A stretch of 64,000 nucleotides of DNA from Panulirus ornatus (GCF_036320965.1 NC_092228.1:13720807-13784806), one strand, 5' to 3'; positions 12,704 to 23,579 are shown, counted from the first letter of the stretch. Program-made: numbers and translations. The notes: generated by a model not told the origin, from the sequence alone.

Positions 12704-13799
12704 ACCCTCCTTGCCCAAGTACTCCCCTCACCCTACCATCTTCCCTCTACCTTCCTTTATGCTGATTCCCTCCCACACTCCTTCCCTATACCCTCCTCAC
12801 CATCCTTCCCTCCCCACACATATCGCCAACTCACTGACACTTCCCTCCCAACTACCTTTGGGTTACATCCCCCCCCCCCGCAACCCAATCATCCAAACAC
12901 CTTTCCAGCACCAAGGCATTATCCTTCCCTCCCACAGAGTCCCCCCCCAAAAAAAACCAGCCATCCTCCCTCCCATACGTCGTATCTTCCCCTTCCACAC
13001 GTCTCCGGGCCACGCAGCACCCGCCAGGCCTCCTCCTGTAGCCCCGTCTGGCCCCGGGTGGGTAAGGCTCCTCCTCCTCCCTCAGGCCGTGTGTCTGATG
13101 CCCGTCCCCCATGTCAATATTTGACAACGGTCGACACCCCGTCCAGTCCAGCCGCTCTCACCAATTATCTTGGCATCAGCAAACTCGCCACTACACATAT
13201 ACTCTCTCCTCTTAAGCCAAAAAAAGAAAAAAAAATACATATATACTCTTTCAATCCACTCATACTTCTATTTCTTTTTATTTTGTTCTCTTGAATTTTA
13301 GCACTGCCGGATTGCTCTATAAAATCCAGCGTTCAACGCGGAAACAATCTTTTTCAACTGAGATTCTGTCTCGTAAAACACTATATATATAAAAAATTCG
13401 TTGAGATGACTGTTTTCTTTTTTCTTTTATTTTTCCCGAACATGGCATCATACTACCCTCCTCCCTCTCCGACCCTCCCTCCCTCTCTCCCTCACACTGA
13501 CTAATGCCCCAATCACTTCTCCAGGCAGACCTCTCCATCCAGCGACTACTGCCGTCAGGCACTACGGTCTCCATGATGGGGAATTAATGGCGCACAAACA
13601 CAGTTCCCCCCTCCCACCCTTTCTCTCTCCCTCCTCTCTTTTCTTTCCCCTCCCCCTTCCCTTCTTTCCCCATGTTCTGCATGTCCTCCTCCGATGTCCG
13701 CCCATGTCCTTCCCAGGTCTACATTTCCGGCATATCTAATCACCCTTTCTCATCTCTTAAGTCAAACGTTTCATCTGACGTCTGTCTTGCCAATTACTG

Positions 13800-13800
<1 letters not shown>
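12701..13800. other. Pyrimidine-rich unique DNA, no gene seen
   Basis: C/T-rich on the + strand to about 13100, then AT-richer to 13440, then C/T-rich again to 13670. Open frames are Pro/Ser-rich artefacts. Confidence 0.45.
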
Positions 13801-13846
<46 letters not shown>

Positions 13847-13857
13847 TGTGTGTGTGA
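13801..13857. repeat. (GT)n microsatellite
   Basis: GT tract of about 56 bp with one TA interruption. Confidence 0.97.
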
Positions 13858-14278
13858 TCAGGGTCCTCGATCTTGTTACCACAGCGTTTCCAGACCAGAC
13901 GTTACTCACTTACCCGCCCACCTGTTCCCCTGCGACGCCATAAAAAAGGAGAGGTGGGTGTGAGGGGCCAACTTTATCACCTCCTTGCGACCTCTGCGAA
14001 CATCCCGGAGCACCAATATCATCCTCCACGTCCCTCGGGCTTTTCTACCAATGAAGTTCAGTGCGACAAGCGGTTCATGGAGCGACCGTGTTATCCCTCA
14101 CTGAACACGCTGCTCAATGTCATCCCACAGATGGCGTTCAATCCGTCCAGACAAAAAAAAAAGTTAAAAGGGTCTCTCGCTGTCTGGTGCTTTCATACGC
14201 CCTCCATGCTTGCTGACCGATCGGTGCGGTGATCTCGTGGGTCTATCATGATAAGGCTGGAGAACTGGAAGTGTGGCT
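13858..14278. other. Unique sequence, no gene seen
   Basis: No recognised coding or RNA feature in this 420-bp stretch. Confidence 0.4.
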
Positions 14279-14623
14279 AACACCCGCACTGGATCACACT
14301 GGACGAGCGCCAACACCACCTGCACGGGGTCACACTTGACGAGCGCCACAACCCACACTGGACGAGCGCCAACACCTGCACTGGATCACACTGGACGAGC
14401 GCCAACACCTGCACAGGATCACACTGGACGAGCGCCAACACCTGCACTGGATCACACTGGACGAGCGCCAACACCTGCACAGGATCACACTGGACGAGCG
14501 CCAACACCTGCACAGGATCACACTGGACGAGCGCCAACACCTGCACAGGATCACACTGGACGAGCGCCAACACCTGCACAGGATCACACTGGACGAGCGC
14601 CAACACCTGCACAGGATCACACT
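14279..14623. repeat. 33-bp minisatellite, about 10 units
   Basis: Near-identical units contain ACTGGACGAGCGCCAACACC followed by TGCACAGGATCAC. The unit is divisible by three with no stop, giving artefactual APTPAQDHTGR-type repeat proteins. The left end is more diverged than the right, as in arrays that expand from one end. Confidence 0.95.
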
Positions 14624-14639
14624 GTTTCTATCTTAATGA

Positions 14640-14790
14640 AAATTTTGTCATCAGAAACCATTCGTTTACATCTAGTCATCCTTACTGATTACTTTAGTGT
14701 TCTTCACTGATTACTTTACTGATTTCTATCGATTACTTTAGTTTTTATTGACCACTCTAGTGTTTCATTAATTACTTACGACCCGTATAT
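14640..14790. repeat. Degenerate GATTACTTTA repeat
   Basis: The motifs CTGATTACTTTA, CGATTACTTTA and TTAATTACTT recur irregularly about five times. Confidence 0.45.
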
Positions 14791-14959
14791 CTTATCCCTT
14801 TACTTATTCGTTCCATACGTAACCTTTCCTATCTTTCCCTCGCTTGTCTCGGTTCTTCTCCTCTCCTACCGTACTCCTCCCTCGTACAAACTTTCCCCAT
14901 CACTAAAATGCGCTCTGGACCCTCCTCTCCCCTCCCTTTTTCACTCGTTACTACCCTTC

Positions 14960-15480
14960 ATGCTCCAGGCTAGGTTGGGGAAGGGGTGGAATACTGTGGG
15001 GGAGGAGGAGGTGTGGGGGGAGGGGTACGTACTGTGGAGTAGGGACATTGTCAGGGAGGGGATGGATGAGCGAGGGAGGGTACTGTGCGGGAAGGGGGCT
15101 GGATGAAGAAGGGGGGGGGGGGGCGCAAGACTAGTGAAGGGGGAGGAGAGGAGGAGGAGGAGGAGAGTTGAGGAGGTGGTTGGGTTACTGTGGGGGAAGG
15201 GGAAAGGATTATTGTAGCAGAGGTTGTGGAGAATAGAGAGGGAGGGAGGGAGGGAGGATGAGAAAGGGACATGTTACGGTGGTGGAAGGGGAGGGATTGG
15301 GAGGGAAATGGGTTACTATAGAGAAGGGGGGGAGGTAGGTTACGGCAGGCAAGAATGGGGAGGAGGAAGGGTGGTAGTAGGGCTATGGGCGAGGTGGAGG
15401 GATGGTGGAGGGGGCAGGGCAGGTTATTGTGGAGTCTGTAAAGATCCCCCGGTCCAGGCCAGAGGTAACCTTCTGGGCAA
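14960..15480. other. Purine-rich (GGA/GGGA) strand-asymmetric region
   Basis: About 500 bp dominated by G and A on the + strand, including a poly-G run near 15112-15123 and (GGGA)n near 15238-15256. The long Pro/Ser/Leu open frame on the minus strand is low complexity. Confidence 0.65.
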
Positions 15481-15515
15481 ACCTCGGGGGGAGAATACCC
15501 CCCTTGGTAAGGTGG

Positions 15516-15552
<37 letters not shown>
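15516..15552. repeat. Compound (CG)n(CA)n microsatellite
   Basis: GCGCGCGC runs directly into a CA tract. Confidence 0.95.
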
Positions 15553-16520
15553 TAACCCACCGTGTTCTACTCTCTACTTTTTTTCTTTCCACGTTATATC
15601 TCCCTCTATCTACCTTTAAATGCATCTACCTTCCACCGTCTACTTGTACGTCTCTTCATCTACCTCTGCCTCCCTCCGTATTCCAACATTTACATCCACC
15701 ATCCAACGTCTACCTCACTTCTCATTACCCATCTCTACTCTCCATCGTGTACCTCACATCTCTATCTTCCATCATCTACCTCACGTCTCCTATCTACCTC
15801 TACCTTCCATCATCTACCTCTTCATGCCAAGCTCACTCTACCTATTCCTCTCCCTCCCCTCTCTAACACACTCCCCTTCCCCCTGCACCTCCTCGATACT
15901 CCATCATTCCTTCCTTCCTTCCTTCCCTCCCTGTAGGGGTCTCCCTCTCCCTGTTTCCTCCCTGTAGCTGGTATCATGTCCCCTCCCTCCCTCCTACCAA
16001 AGCCGGAGGCTCCCCCTACACCAGCCGCCAAGACTCGACCGCGCGCCGATATGCGAGCATGACCGATGGAAATGTCACACTTAACCAGTCATCATCCTTT
16101 ACCTGCTGCCTCCCATACTCATCACTCGCCCTCACTCACCATCTCCCTCACTTATGAGTCGGCCTCGCTCACTGTTTCTCCCTCACTCCTCACTCAGCCA
16201 CCCTCACTTCTCACTCACAGTCTCCGCGTATCACTGACCCTCCCTCACTGATCAGCCAGTCAAACTCCCTCATCGTCTCCCTCACTGATCACCTCCCTGT
16301 CCACAGTCTCATCTCCCTCTTAGGTATTATATGTACACTTCACCCTCCCTGGCAAGTTCTTATTCAGCAACTCTACCTACCATCACAGTGTTCGCCATCC
16401 ATGCCGGCAGGAGCTGCCTCCCTTCATACGTCTAATTTTCTTGCATGTTTTTCTCCTCCTTCACTCCAGATGCCCTTCCTTCCCCTCGTCCATCATCTAC
16501 CACCCACACACACTCACACC
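15553..16520. other. Pyrimidine-rich DNA with degenerate short repeats, no gene seen
   Basis: 15600-15840 carries loose repeats of the type CATCTACCTCTACCTTCC. 15910-15930 is (TTCC)n. 16100-16320 carries loose CTCCCTCACTGATCA repeats. No gene supported. Confidence 0.45.
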
Positions 16521-16525
16521 TACAA

Positions 16526-16945
16526 CTGGTTCTGGGTCCGTTTCACGCGTTAGCGAGGTAGCGCCAGGTACAGACGAAGAAAGGCGGCATTCGCTCACAT
16601 CCATTCTCTAGCTGTCATGTGTAATGCACCGAAACCACAGCTCCCTATCTACATCCAGGCCTAACAGACCTTTCCATGGTTTAACCCGGCCGCTTCACAT
16701 GCCCTGGTTCAGTCCCCTGCCAGCAAGTCGACCACTGTGCGCCACATCGTTCCAATCCACGACCTCTCTTTCCACATATTCCTCAATGTTCCGAGAACCT
16801 TCGCCCCCTCACCCACCCCATGACTCACTTCCGCTTTTATGGTTCCATTCGCCGCCATGTCTACACCCAGGTATCTAAAACACTTCCGCCAATTTTTCTC
16901 CATTCAAACTTACACCCCAACTAGCCTGTCCTTCTACCTTGCTTT
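16526..16945 (-). mobile_element. Truncated RTE-like LINE, copy 1 (internally deleted)
   Basis: Read on the minus strand from 16945, this matches copy 2 at 17051 in order: the GTTTGAATGGAGAAAA start, the GTTTTAGATA block (FRYLG-like in translation) and the AATGGAACCAT block. About 430 bp of the reverse transcriptase tail is missing after the ATGTGGAA block near 16785. The homology resumes at GGAACGATGTGG near 16750 and runs through a different 3' UTR (CGGTGCATTACACATG) to the shared terminal box with ACGCGTTAGCGAGGTAGCGC at 16546-16565. Coding capacity is destroyed. Its 5' end abuts the (CA)n/(TA)n tract at 16949-17050. Confidence 0.85.
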
Positions 16946-16948
16946 AAA

Positions 16949-16965
16949 ACACACACACACACACA

Positions 16966-17050
<85 letters not shown>
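16949..17050. repeat. Compound (CA)n(TA)n microsatellite between two LINE copies
   Basis: (CA)10 at 16949-16968 is followed by about 82 bp of TA. It separates the 5'-truncated ends of LINE copies 1 (minus) and 2 (plus). Confidence 0.97.
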
Positions 17051-17052
<2 letters not shown>

Positions 17053-17886
17053 TCAATTGGGAGGTGAGTTTGAATGGAGAAAAACTGGAGGAAGTGAAGT
17101 GTTTTAGATATCTGGGAGTGGATCTGTCAGCGGATGGAACCATGGAAGCGGAAGTGGATCATAGGGTGGGGGAGGGGGCGAAAATTTTGGGAGCCTTGAA
17201 AAATGTGTGGAAGTCGAGAACATTATCTCGGAAAGCAAAAATGGGTATGTTTGAGGGAATAGTGGTTCCAACAATGTTGTATGGTTGCGAGGCGTGGGCT
17301 ATGGATAGAGATGTGCGCAGGAGGATGGATGTGCTGGAAATGAGATGTTTGAGGACAATGTGTGGTGTGAGGTGGTTTGATCGAGTAAGTAACGTAAGGG
17401 TAAGAGAGATGTGTGGAAATAAAAAGAACGTGGTTGAGAGAGCAGAAGAGGGTGTTTTGAAATGGTTTGGGCACATGGAGAGAATGAGTGAGGAGAGATT
17501 GACCAAGAGGATATATGTGTCGGAGGTGGAGGGAACGAGGAGAAGAGGGAGACCAAATTGGAGGTGGAAAGATGGAGTGAAAAGGATTTTGTGTGATCGG
17601 GGCCTGAACATGCAGGAGGGTGAAAGGAGGGCAAGAAATAGAGTGAATTGGAGTCATGTGGTATACAGGGGTTGACGTGCTGTCAGTGGATTGAAGCAAG
17701 GCATGTGAAGCGTCTGGGGTAAACCATGGAAGGCTGTGTAGGTATGTATATTTGCGTGTGTGGACGTGTGTATGTACATGTGTATGGGGGGGGGTTGGGC
17801 CATTTCTTTCGTCTGTTTCCTTGCGCTACCTCGCAAACGCGGGAGACAGCGACAAAGTATAAAAAAAAAAAAAAAAAAAAAAAAAA
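17051..17886 (+). mobile_element. Truncated RTE-like LINE, copy 2 (C-terminal RT + 3' UTR)
   Basis: A 5'-truncated non-LTR retrotransposon. It keeps the 3' part of the reverse transcriptase frame (17064-17675). The roughly 190-bp 3' UTR ends in the terminal box with TTTCGTCTGTTTCCTTGCGC and CTACCTCGC (about 17805-17850) and an A-rich tail (17861-17886), then runs into (TA)n. The YLG, LYG-E-W and RRGRP-W-D blocks resemble the C-terminal region of RTE-clade elements such as BovB. That clade assignment is from memory of motifs, not a search. The endonuclease and catalytic RT core are absent, so the copy is dead. Confidence 0.9.
17064..17675 (+). pseudogene. Reverse transcriptase C-terminal fragment (RTE-like)
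   Basis: A 203-residue open frame in an otherwise gene-free window. Visible motifs: CFRYLGVDLSADG (about residues 12-24), the end of the RT domain; KMGMFEGIVVPTMLYGCEAW (about 54-73), the LYG-E-W block typical of non-LTR reverse transcriptases; a MRCLRTMCGV-DRVSN block (about 88-105); a GVLKWFGHMER block (about 130-140); and EGTRRRGRPNWRWKDGVKRI near 160-180, the basic C-terminal block. The catalytic FADD-type box lies upstream of the truncation and is missing. The first ATG is incidental; the frame has no native start here. No stop or frameshift interrupts it, so this copy is relatively young compared with the one at 61002. It is not a host gene. Confidence 0.88.

Positions 17887-17953
<67 letters not shown>
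17887..17953. repeat. (TA)n microsatellite at LINE 3' end
   Basis: TA tract of about 66 bp with one TGTA interruption, immediately after the A-rich tail of LINE copy 2. Confidence 0.95.
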
Positions 17954-17954
<1 letters not shown>

Positions 17955-18353
17955 GTCAGCTCCCCTCGTATAAACAAACGTTAAATACCAGACCAACATC
18001 ATCAGTGTGGTGTGTAAATAATCAACAGTCACGGGTCTATCTGGCACTAAACATGCCAGGAGATTTGTTGGTCGTCTTGGGTGGGTCATGTTGCTTGGGA
18101 CACCCGTCACACCGAGGAAAGCTCCTCCACGCCTGCTCAGCGCCTTGTGTTTTCCTCCTCCTCCTCCTCCAGGGCTGAGGTGTATCGTGAACACCCCTTA
18201 CCACCGGCCATCCACCCTTGATACTCCCCTGCCACCCTCCTTCACCTGCTAAACTATATCATCTCCCCTATCATCCTCCCCCCCTGCGACACTATCTTAT
18301 CTCCCCTGCCTCCCTCCTCCTCCTCCTCCTCTCCCCTCCACCACTAAACACCC

Positions 18354-18355
<2 letters not shown>
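17954..18355. other. Unique then pyrimidine-rich DNA, no gene seen
   Basis: (TCC)n patches occur near 18152-18170 and 18311-18330. No coding or RNA signal. Confidence 0.4.

Positions 18356-18425
<70 letters not shown>
18356..18425. repeat. (CT)n microsatellite
   Basis: Perfect CT tract of about 70 bp. Confidence 0.97.
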
Positions 18426-18427
<2 letters not shown>

Positions 18428-18699
18428 TTCCCTCCTACCATTATCATTTCTGCCTCCTTAGTTCCCCTCCCTTCCATCAACACTACCTCCCTAAACCTCC
18501 TCCCTTCTTACCAACAATCCTTCCATCCATCTCTATCTACCCCTAGACAAGCATCCCTCATCCACCTTATCAATAAAAATGCTTCGTCTGAGCACCATTC
18601 AACAACGAACTTAGAATGACACATACCATCACCCTCTCCCTCTCCTCCCCCCAAAGCCCGTGAGGTCAGTGCAGACCACAGTCTTCAGCACAGGCCACA

Positions 18700-19100
18700 G
18701 AACTCCTCAGTCAAGTCAACAGAGCCCTCAATACGAACAATAGAGCCCCAAGAAGAGCTCTCTGTACTGGTAACAGAGCCCTCAGTACAACCAACAGAGC
18801 CCACTAGACTGGCAACAGAGCTCTCTGTACTGGCAACAGAGCCCTCAGTACAACCAACAGAGCCCACTGTACTGGCAACAGAGCCCTCAGTACAACCAAC
18901 AGAGCTCTCTGTACTGGCAACAGAGCCTTCAGTACAACCAACAGAGCTCTCTGTACTGGCAAACAGAGCCCTCAATACAACCAACAGAGCTCTCTGTACT
19001 GGCAACAGAGCCCTCAGTACAACCAACATTGCCCCCAAGCAGAGCCAACAGAGCGCTCAAGTACAGTTAACAAAGCCCTCGGTGCAGGAGACAGAACCTT
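18700..19100. repeat. 42-bp minisatellite made of two 21-bp halves
   Basis: Tandem units contain GAGCCCTCAGTACAACCAAC, then AGAGCTCTCTGTACTGGCAA. The two halves are clearly related (GAGC-CTC-GTAC-CAACA), so this is a dimeric higher-order repeat. About 9-10 units are present, more degenerate at both ends. The minus-strand frame reads as Val/Leu/Ser-rich artefact. Confidence 0.88.
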
Positions 19101-19204
19101 CAGTATAACTCATCAGTGTCCCCCAAGTTGAGCCCTGTCAAGCCAAATGAGCCCTGGGTACAGCTAACAGATCCCTCAAAACAGCCAGATGAGGTCCCCC
19201 CCCT

Positions 19205-19206
<2 letters not shown>

Positions 19207-19244
<38 letters not shown>

Positions 19245-19253
19245 AACACACAC
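19207..19253. repeat. (CA)n microsatellite
   Basis: CA tract with one interruption near 19244. Confidence 0.97.
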
Positions 19254-19396
19254 ATCCCGCCGCTCAGTTTGGGGCACCGACCAGCCACCAGAAGACAAAA
19301 CACTCATATCCCATAAAGTTTACACGCTGGCCACCTGAATGTCCCAGGCGAAAGCTAACACAACCCTCCCAACTAAATAGCCAAAAGAGCACAAAC

Positions 19397-19398
<2 letters not shown>

Positions 19399-19451
<53 letters not shown>
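19399..19451. repeat. (CA)n microsatellite
   Basis: Perfect CA tract of about 53 bp. Confidence 0.97.
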
Positions 19452-19453
<2 letters not shown>

Positions 19454-19656
19454 GAAGGCAACTCGAAAAAAAATCAAAACAAACACTCGTAAACATATCA
19501 AAGCATGAATGAATCTTGAAGACATGAAGCAAAAGATATAAATGCTGATTTAAATTAAGAACACGCCTGTTGAAAAAAAAAAAGGGGGGGGGGGCCTGCA
19601 GCTGAGCCAGTTAAGAAAATAAAACGAATGAATCCGTCTGTAAACCAGGGGCCCAA

Positions 19657-19657
<1 letters not shown>

Positions 19658-19711
<54 letters not shown>
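19658..19711. repeat. (CA)n microsatellite
   Basis: Perfect CA tract of about 53 bp. Confidence 0.97.
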
Positions 19712-19712
<1 letters not shown>

Positions 19713-20415
19713 CAGCGACCGTGGCCGACGGTAAACCCAAAGTGATAATAAGTGAATTATCAGCAAGTAAACCAACGAACAAACCTGACAACAAGAACAT
19801 TCTAACACAAACCTAACGTAACTGTTCGGCAAGGACAACAAATACACAATCTACCTGCCTGCGTCTGAACAACTGGCTTCCCTTGCTATGAGCCCAGCCA
19901 CCCAACCCAGTCGTCCAAGCCACCCTTTGATGCCACGCAACAGACCAGCGTGGGAGGAGTGTGTCTGATCAGAGAGGAAAACCTCCCCTCCAGTGTTCTC
20001 CAAGCTAGAGGAGGAGGTATGACGTGTGGTGGGGAGAGCTTTATCAAAAGCATTCTCCCCACATCCCATCCCACCCCAACGCGTTACCAGGCTAGCTAGA
20101 GGGGAGGGTGGGTGGGTGTGGACTTTATGAAAATCCTTCCCTCCTTCCACCCACCCCAACAACAACCAAGCCAGCAGTGCTGCCAAAAGGAGGGAAGGGG
20201 AACTTATCACATACTCCTCCCCACCAAGCCAACACCGTCGCCACGATAGAGGGGGGGTGGGCGACTGTGGCTTATCAGGGAGAGGTTATCGTGGCTGGTG
20301 GGAGAACCTGAGATAGTCGTGGGAGTGTAAATAACCATTTCGCATCCTGAGCCTGGCCCTCCCACAACAAACCCTCTCCCACTAAAGGCTCCATCCAGTG
20401 GATTTATGAAGACCT
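19712..20415. other. Unique sequence, no gene seen
   Basis: A loosely repeated CCTTCCCTCC..CCACCCCAACAACAACCAAGC theme occurs near 20140-20240. No gene or RNA recognised. Confidence 0.4.
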
Positions 20416-20417
20416 TA

Positions 20418-20550
20418 ACCTCTTTGAGTACGACAGTTCGACCTTTTGGGTACGATGCCGCCTACCTTCTGACCTTGCCCCTCTCAGGCCCAGGTCAAAG
20501 GCCACGCCATCACACCGTAAGACATACGCAGTCGTGCTCAAGAGATCAAG
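20418..20550 (+). repeat. Locus P3 of the palindrome/21-bp array family
   Basis: The left arm has one diverged unit (TTTGAGTACGACAGTTCGACC, 20422-20442). It is followed by GGGTACGATGCC, the left core (CTGACCTTGCC), the right core (CCCAGGTCAAAGGCCACGCC) and CATCACACC. A short right arm ends CGCAGTCGTGCTCAAG (20528-20543). The core order matches locus P9 at 51728. Confidence 0.78.
20492..20504 (+). promoter_or_regulatory. DR1-like nuclear-receptor half-site pair (speculative)
   Basis: AGGTCAAAGGCCA inside the core of locus P3 is two AGGTCA-type half sites spaced by one base. DR1 elements are known targets of nuclear receptors such as HNF4/COUP/RXR types. Function here is only inferred. Confidence 0.12.
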
Positions 20551-20560
20551 ACTCCTGATC

Positions 20561-21050
20561 GTAATGCATTCCTCCTAGGCTCTCTTACCTGACGCGCCAT
20601 CTATTGACCACAGTCGTGTGGATAGTCACACCCAATTCTACACCAAAGAAAGACTTATTCTTTTCAGTTTAGAAGAATGACGACGTCAACTTGCTATTTA
20701 CTCCTCTCTACTCAACCTTCCACATGCGATGAGTTCCCTGGTCTTCACGAAGCGAAGACGAAATGTTTCCTCGTAAGCTTACGAGCCAGCCAAGTTCCAC
20801 GATGCATGCTACAGGACTGCAGCAGCAGCAAAACAGCTTGGTAGACTTGCCACAGCCAGGAGACGAGCTCCTGCGCCGAGTGAGCTGCAGGGATAGAGAG
20901 CAGACTCCACGTCCCTGAAGTGTTCGTCAAGTTACTAATTTTCCCAATCCACTTAGCGAGCACCGGTCTATTGACGATACACTTCATCACCCTCGGGATC
21001 GCCGTATTCCAGGCTCCCCCCACAAGACCTTGAAGGGCACAGAGAGATAG

Positions 21051-21052
<2 letters not shown>
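20561..21052. other. Unique sequence, no gene seen
   Basis: Ordinary base composition. The minus-strand open frame continuing into the GA tract has no family motif that I recognise. Confidence 0.4.

Positions 21053-21053
<1 letters not shown>

Positions 21054-21128
<75 letters not shown>
21054..21128. repeat. (GA)n microsatellite
   Basis: Perfect GA tract of about 75 bp. Confidence 0.97.
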
Positions 21129-21132
<4 letters not shown>

Positions 21133-21351
21133 ATCCTGACTTTCCCCAGATCAGTTTTAAGCTGCCCTGACAATGGGAGAGAGAGAAAAAAAAAAAAACT
21201 GTGTCCTGCAGCCCTATCCTTCCCTCCCTCACACCACCACCACCACCACACGAGACTCCTCAAACGTGGCACACTTTGAGTCACGTTCTCCAACTGGGAG
21301 GCCCTGCCATACGTCCCCTCTCCACAACCATGGTCCAGGGGTCTTTCAAAT

Positions 21352-21352
<1 letters not shown>

Positions 21353-21391
<39 letters not shown>
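21353..21391. repeat. (CA)n microsatellite
   Basis: Perfect CA tract of about 38 bp. Confidence 0.97.
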
Positions 21392-21392
<1 letters not shown>

Positions 21393-21713
21393 GTGACAAG
21401 TGTCACGGCAAGTGTTAAACAATGCAAGTGTCGGTGGTAACACGTTTACCTGATGAGCACGACCGTCACCCGTCATCCCTCAACCAGTCAGTTTACTGTT
21501 AGTATACTCATGTAAACCCCCCCCCCCCCTTTTCGTGTAGTTTACACTGATCCTGGGATCTGTTCCCCACTCCCGCAGTTCAGTTTGCACTCTAAGTTTA
21601 CCTGAAGTTACTGGTCCAACACACGGGTGAGTGCCGCGGGCCATATATATACACACATACACACACCAGTTGGGCTGGTTTGCCAACGGCTCCTACCGAG
21701 AAACTATCCTGAA

Positions 21714-21714
<1 letters not shown>

Positions 21715-21751
<37 letters not shown>

Positions 21752-21766
21752 ATACACACACACACT
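21715..21766. repeat. (CA)n microsatellite with CATA interruptions
   Basis: CA tract interrupted by two CATA variants near 21746-21755. Confidence 0.95.
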
Positions 21767-22129
21767 GAGAGTTGAACGGGAGGTCGACCTGTCGAAGTGT
21801 GACACACGTATCGTCACACATGACCTCCCTATCATCAGATCGACCTTGGGCCCGTTGGCATAATCATTACCACCACCGCAGGTCGCAAACGATCGCTCAC
21901 ATAAAGTGCACGGTTCACGCAATGCACGATTATCAGTTTACGTTACGCCCCGCGACTCACTGTGGAAAGGGACGCCAATCGTATCTTCAGAAAATGATGA
22001 ACCGATTTCATATAATAAAAAAACCTTCCTTATCATTATAATCATCATATGGATACCAACTGAATAAAAGCAGCGCCAAGCGCAAAAATAAGGTCTCAAA
22101 GTGGAAATGGTCTCACAGTGAACAAGGAA

Positions 22130-22215
22130 GGGTATCAAGCCATAGAGCAAAGGTTATGTATACGAGTCGTAATTTTGAAGATCGGGCGTTCAAACCCGAC
22201 ACAGTAGCCAATATA
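22130..22215 (+). other. Possible tRNA-derived sequence (weak)
   Basis: GCGTTCAAACCCG at about 22187-22199 resembles a pol III B box, in a T-arm-like hairpin (TCGGG..CCCGA). An A-box-like stretch (AGAGCAAAGG) lies about 43 bases upstream, the normal tRNA spacing. The acceptor stem does not pair convincingly, so an intact tRNA is unlikely. A decayed tRNA-derived SINE is possible. Confidence 0.25.
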
Positions 22216-22241
22216 CACATGCAAAGATAAATACACATCAG

Positions 22242-22242
<1 letters not shown>

Positions 22243-22292
<50 letters not shown>
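22243..22292. repeat. (CA)n microsatellite
   Basis: Perfect CA tract of about 50 bp. Confidence 0.97.
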
Positions 22293-22294
<2 letters not shown>

Positions 22295-22323
22295 CCAATC
22301 TGACAAAAACAGGAAAAATGGAA

Positions 22324-22348
22324 ATATATATATATATATATATATATA
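22324..22348. repeat. (TA)n microsatellite
   Basis: About twelve TA dinucleotides. Confidence 0.95.
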
Positions 22349-22570
22349 AATTGGCTTTTATGAAACACAAAAATCGTATTCATGAAAGAAAACCGGACGA
22401 GGATCCTCACAAGATACACGAACGTAAAAACCCCAGGCCCACACCACACCAGCTTGTGGCTGAAACAACGTGATGTGAGCACTTGAGAATAGTATCATAG
22501 GCAGCCTATCCTCACACACATAATTCATCAACTCGACACCGAACACTGCCTGTATCACACCCAGTACTGT

Positions 22571-23236
22571 TTAAACGTTTCTCTGCATCCTGTCCTCCGT
22601 ACTAACATTAAAACGTTCGTCTACATTCTGTCCTCCGTACGAACATTTAAACGTTTGTCTGCATCCTGTCTTCCGTACTAACATTTAAACGTTCGTCTGC
22701 ATCCTGTCCTCCGTACTAACATTTAAACGTTTGTCTACATCCTGTCCTCCGTACTAACATTTAAACGTTCGTCTGCATCCTGTCCTCCGTACGAACATTT
22801 AAACGTTCGTCTGCATCCTGTCCTCCGTACTAACATTTAAACGTTTGTCTGCATCCTGTCCTCCGTACGAACATTTAAAACGTTAGTCTACATTCTGTCC
22901 TCCGTACGAACATTTAAACGTTTGTCTGCATCCTGTCTTCCGTACTAGCATTTAAACGTTCGTCTGCATCCTATCCTCCGTACTAACATTTAAACGTTCG
23001 TCTGCATCCTGTCCTCCGTACGAACATTTAAACGTTCGTCTGCATCCTGTCCTCCGTACGAACATTTAAACGTTCGTCTACATCCTGTCCTCCGTACTAA
23101 CATTTAAACGTTTGTCTGCATCCTGTCCTCCGTACGAACATTTAAACGTTTGTCTGCATCCTGTCCTCCGTACGAACACCACTAAAGTCACAGGGGGCTG
23201 TATCCTGTCCTCCGTACGAACACCACTAAAGTCACA
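22571..23236. repeat. 38-bp minisatellite, about 16 units, with hybrid end
   Basis: Units contain GCATCCTGTCCTCCGTACGA and ACATTTAAACGTT. Sub-variants (TTTGTCT/TTCGTCT, TACTAAC/TACGAAC, GCATCC/ACATTC) alternate. The last two units (from about 23165) keep the TGTCCTCCGTACGAACA part but replace ACATTTAAACG with ACCACTAAAGTCACAGGGG, making a second repeat type at the right end. Confidence 0.95.
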
Positions 23237-23262
23237 GGGGGGCTGTGAAAAACAGGGCAGCA

Positions 23263-23281
23263 AAAAAAAAAAAAAAAAAAA
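23263..23281. repeat. Poly-A tract
   Basis: Run of about 18 A, just after the 38-bp array. Confidence 0.9.
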
Positions 23282-23579
23282 TCATTCAAACGATTATACA
23301 TCACCGACCCTACGCAATACAGAAGGAGCGTTTATACGAAATTAAACATAGCGACAAATTGAAGTTAACTTTTCGTTTCAATAAAGGCCAACGAGAGAGA
23401 GGTTTTACTGACACTACTGGCTTTATCTCTCTTTTTTTTTTTCTACCTTTCTAACAGAGTGGTTTAGAAGAGGAAAAACATGGTGTTGGAGAGGGATGGG
23501 TAAGATCACACAGATGTAGGGTACACACACAGTTTTATTGTTGTAGTGGATGGAGATGTATGGGGTACCTCTGCTGAAC

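Noticed and set aside
22571..23180. CRISPR-like array (38-bp period)
   Set aside because: Same reasoning: the whole unit repeats and no variable spacers exist.
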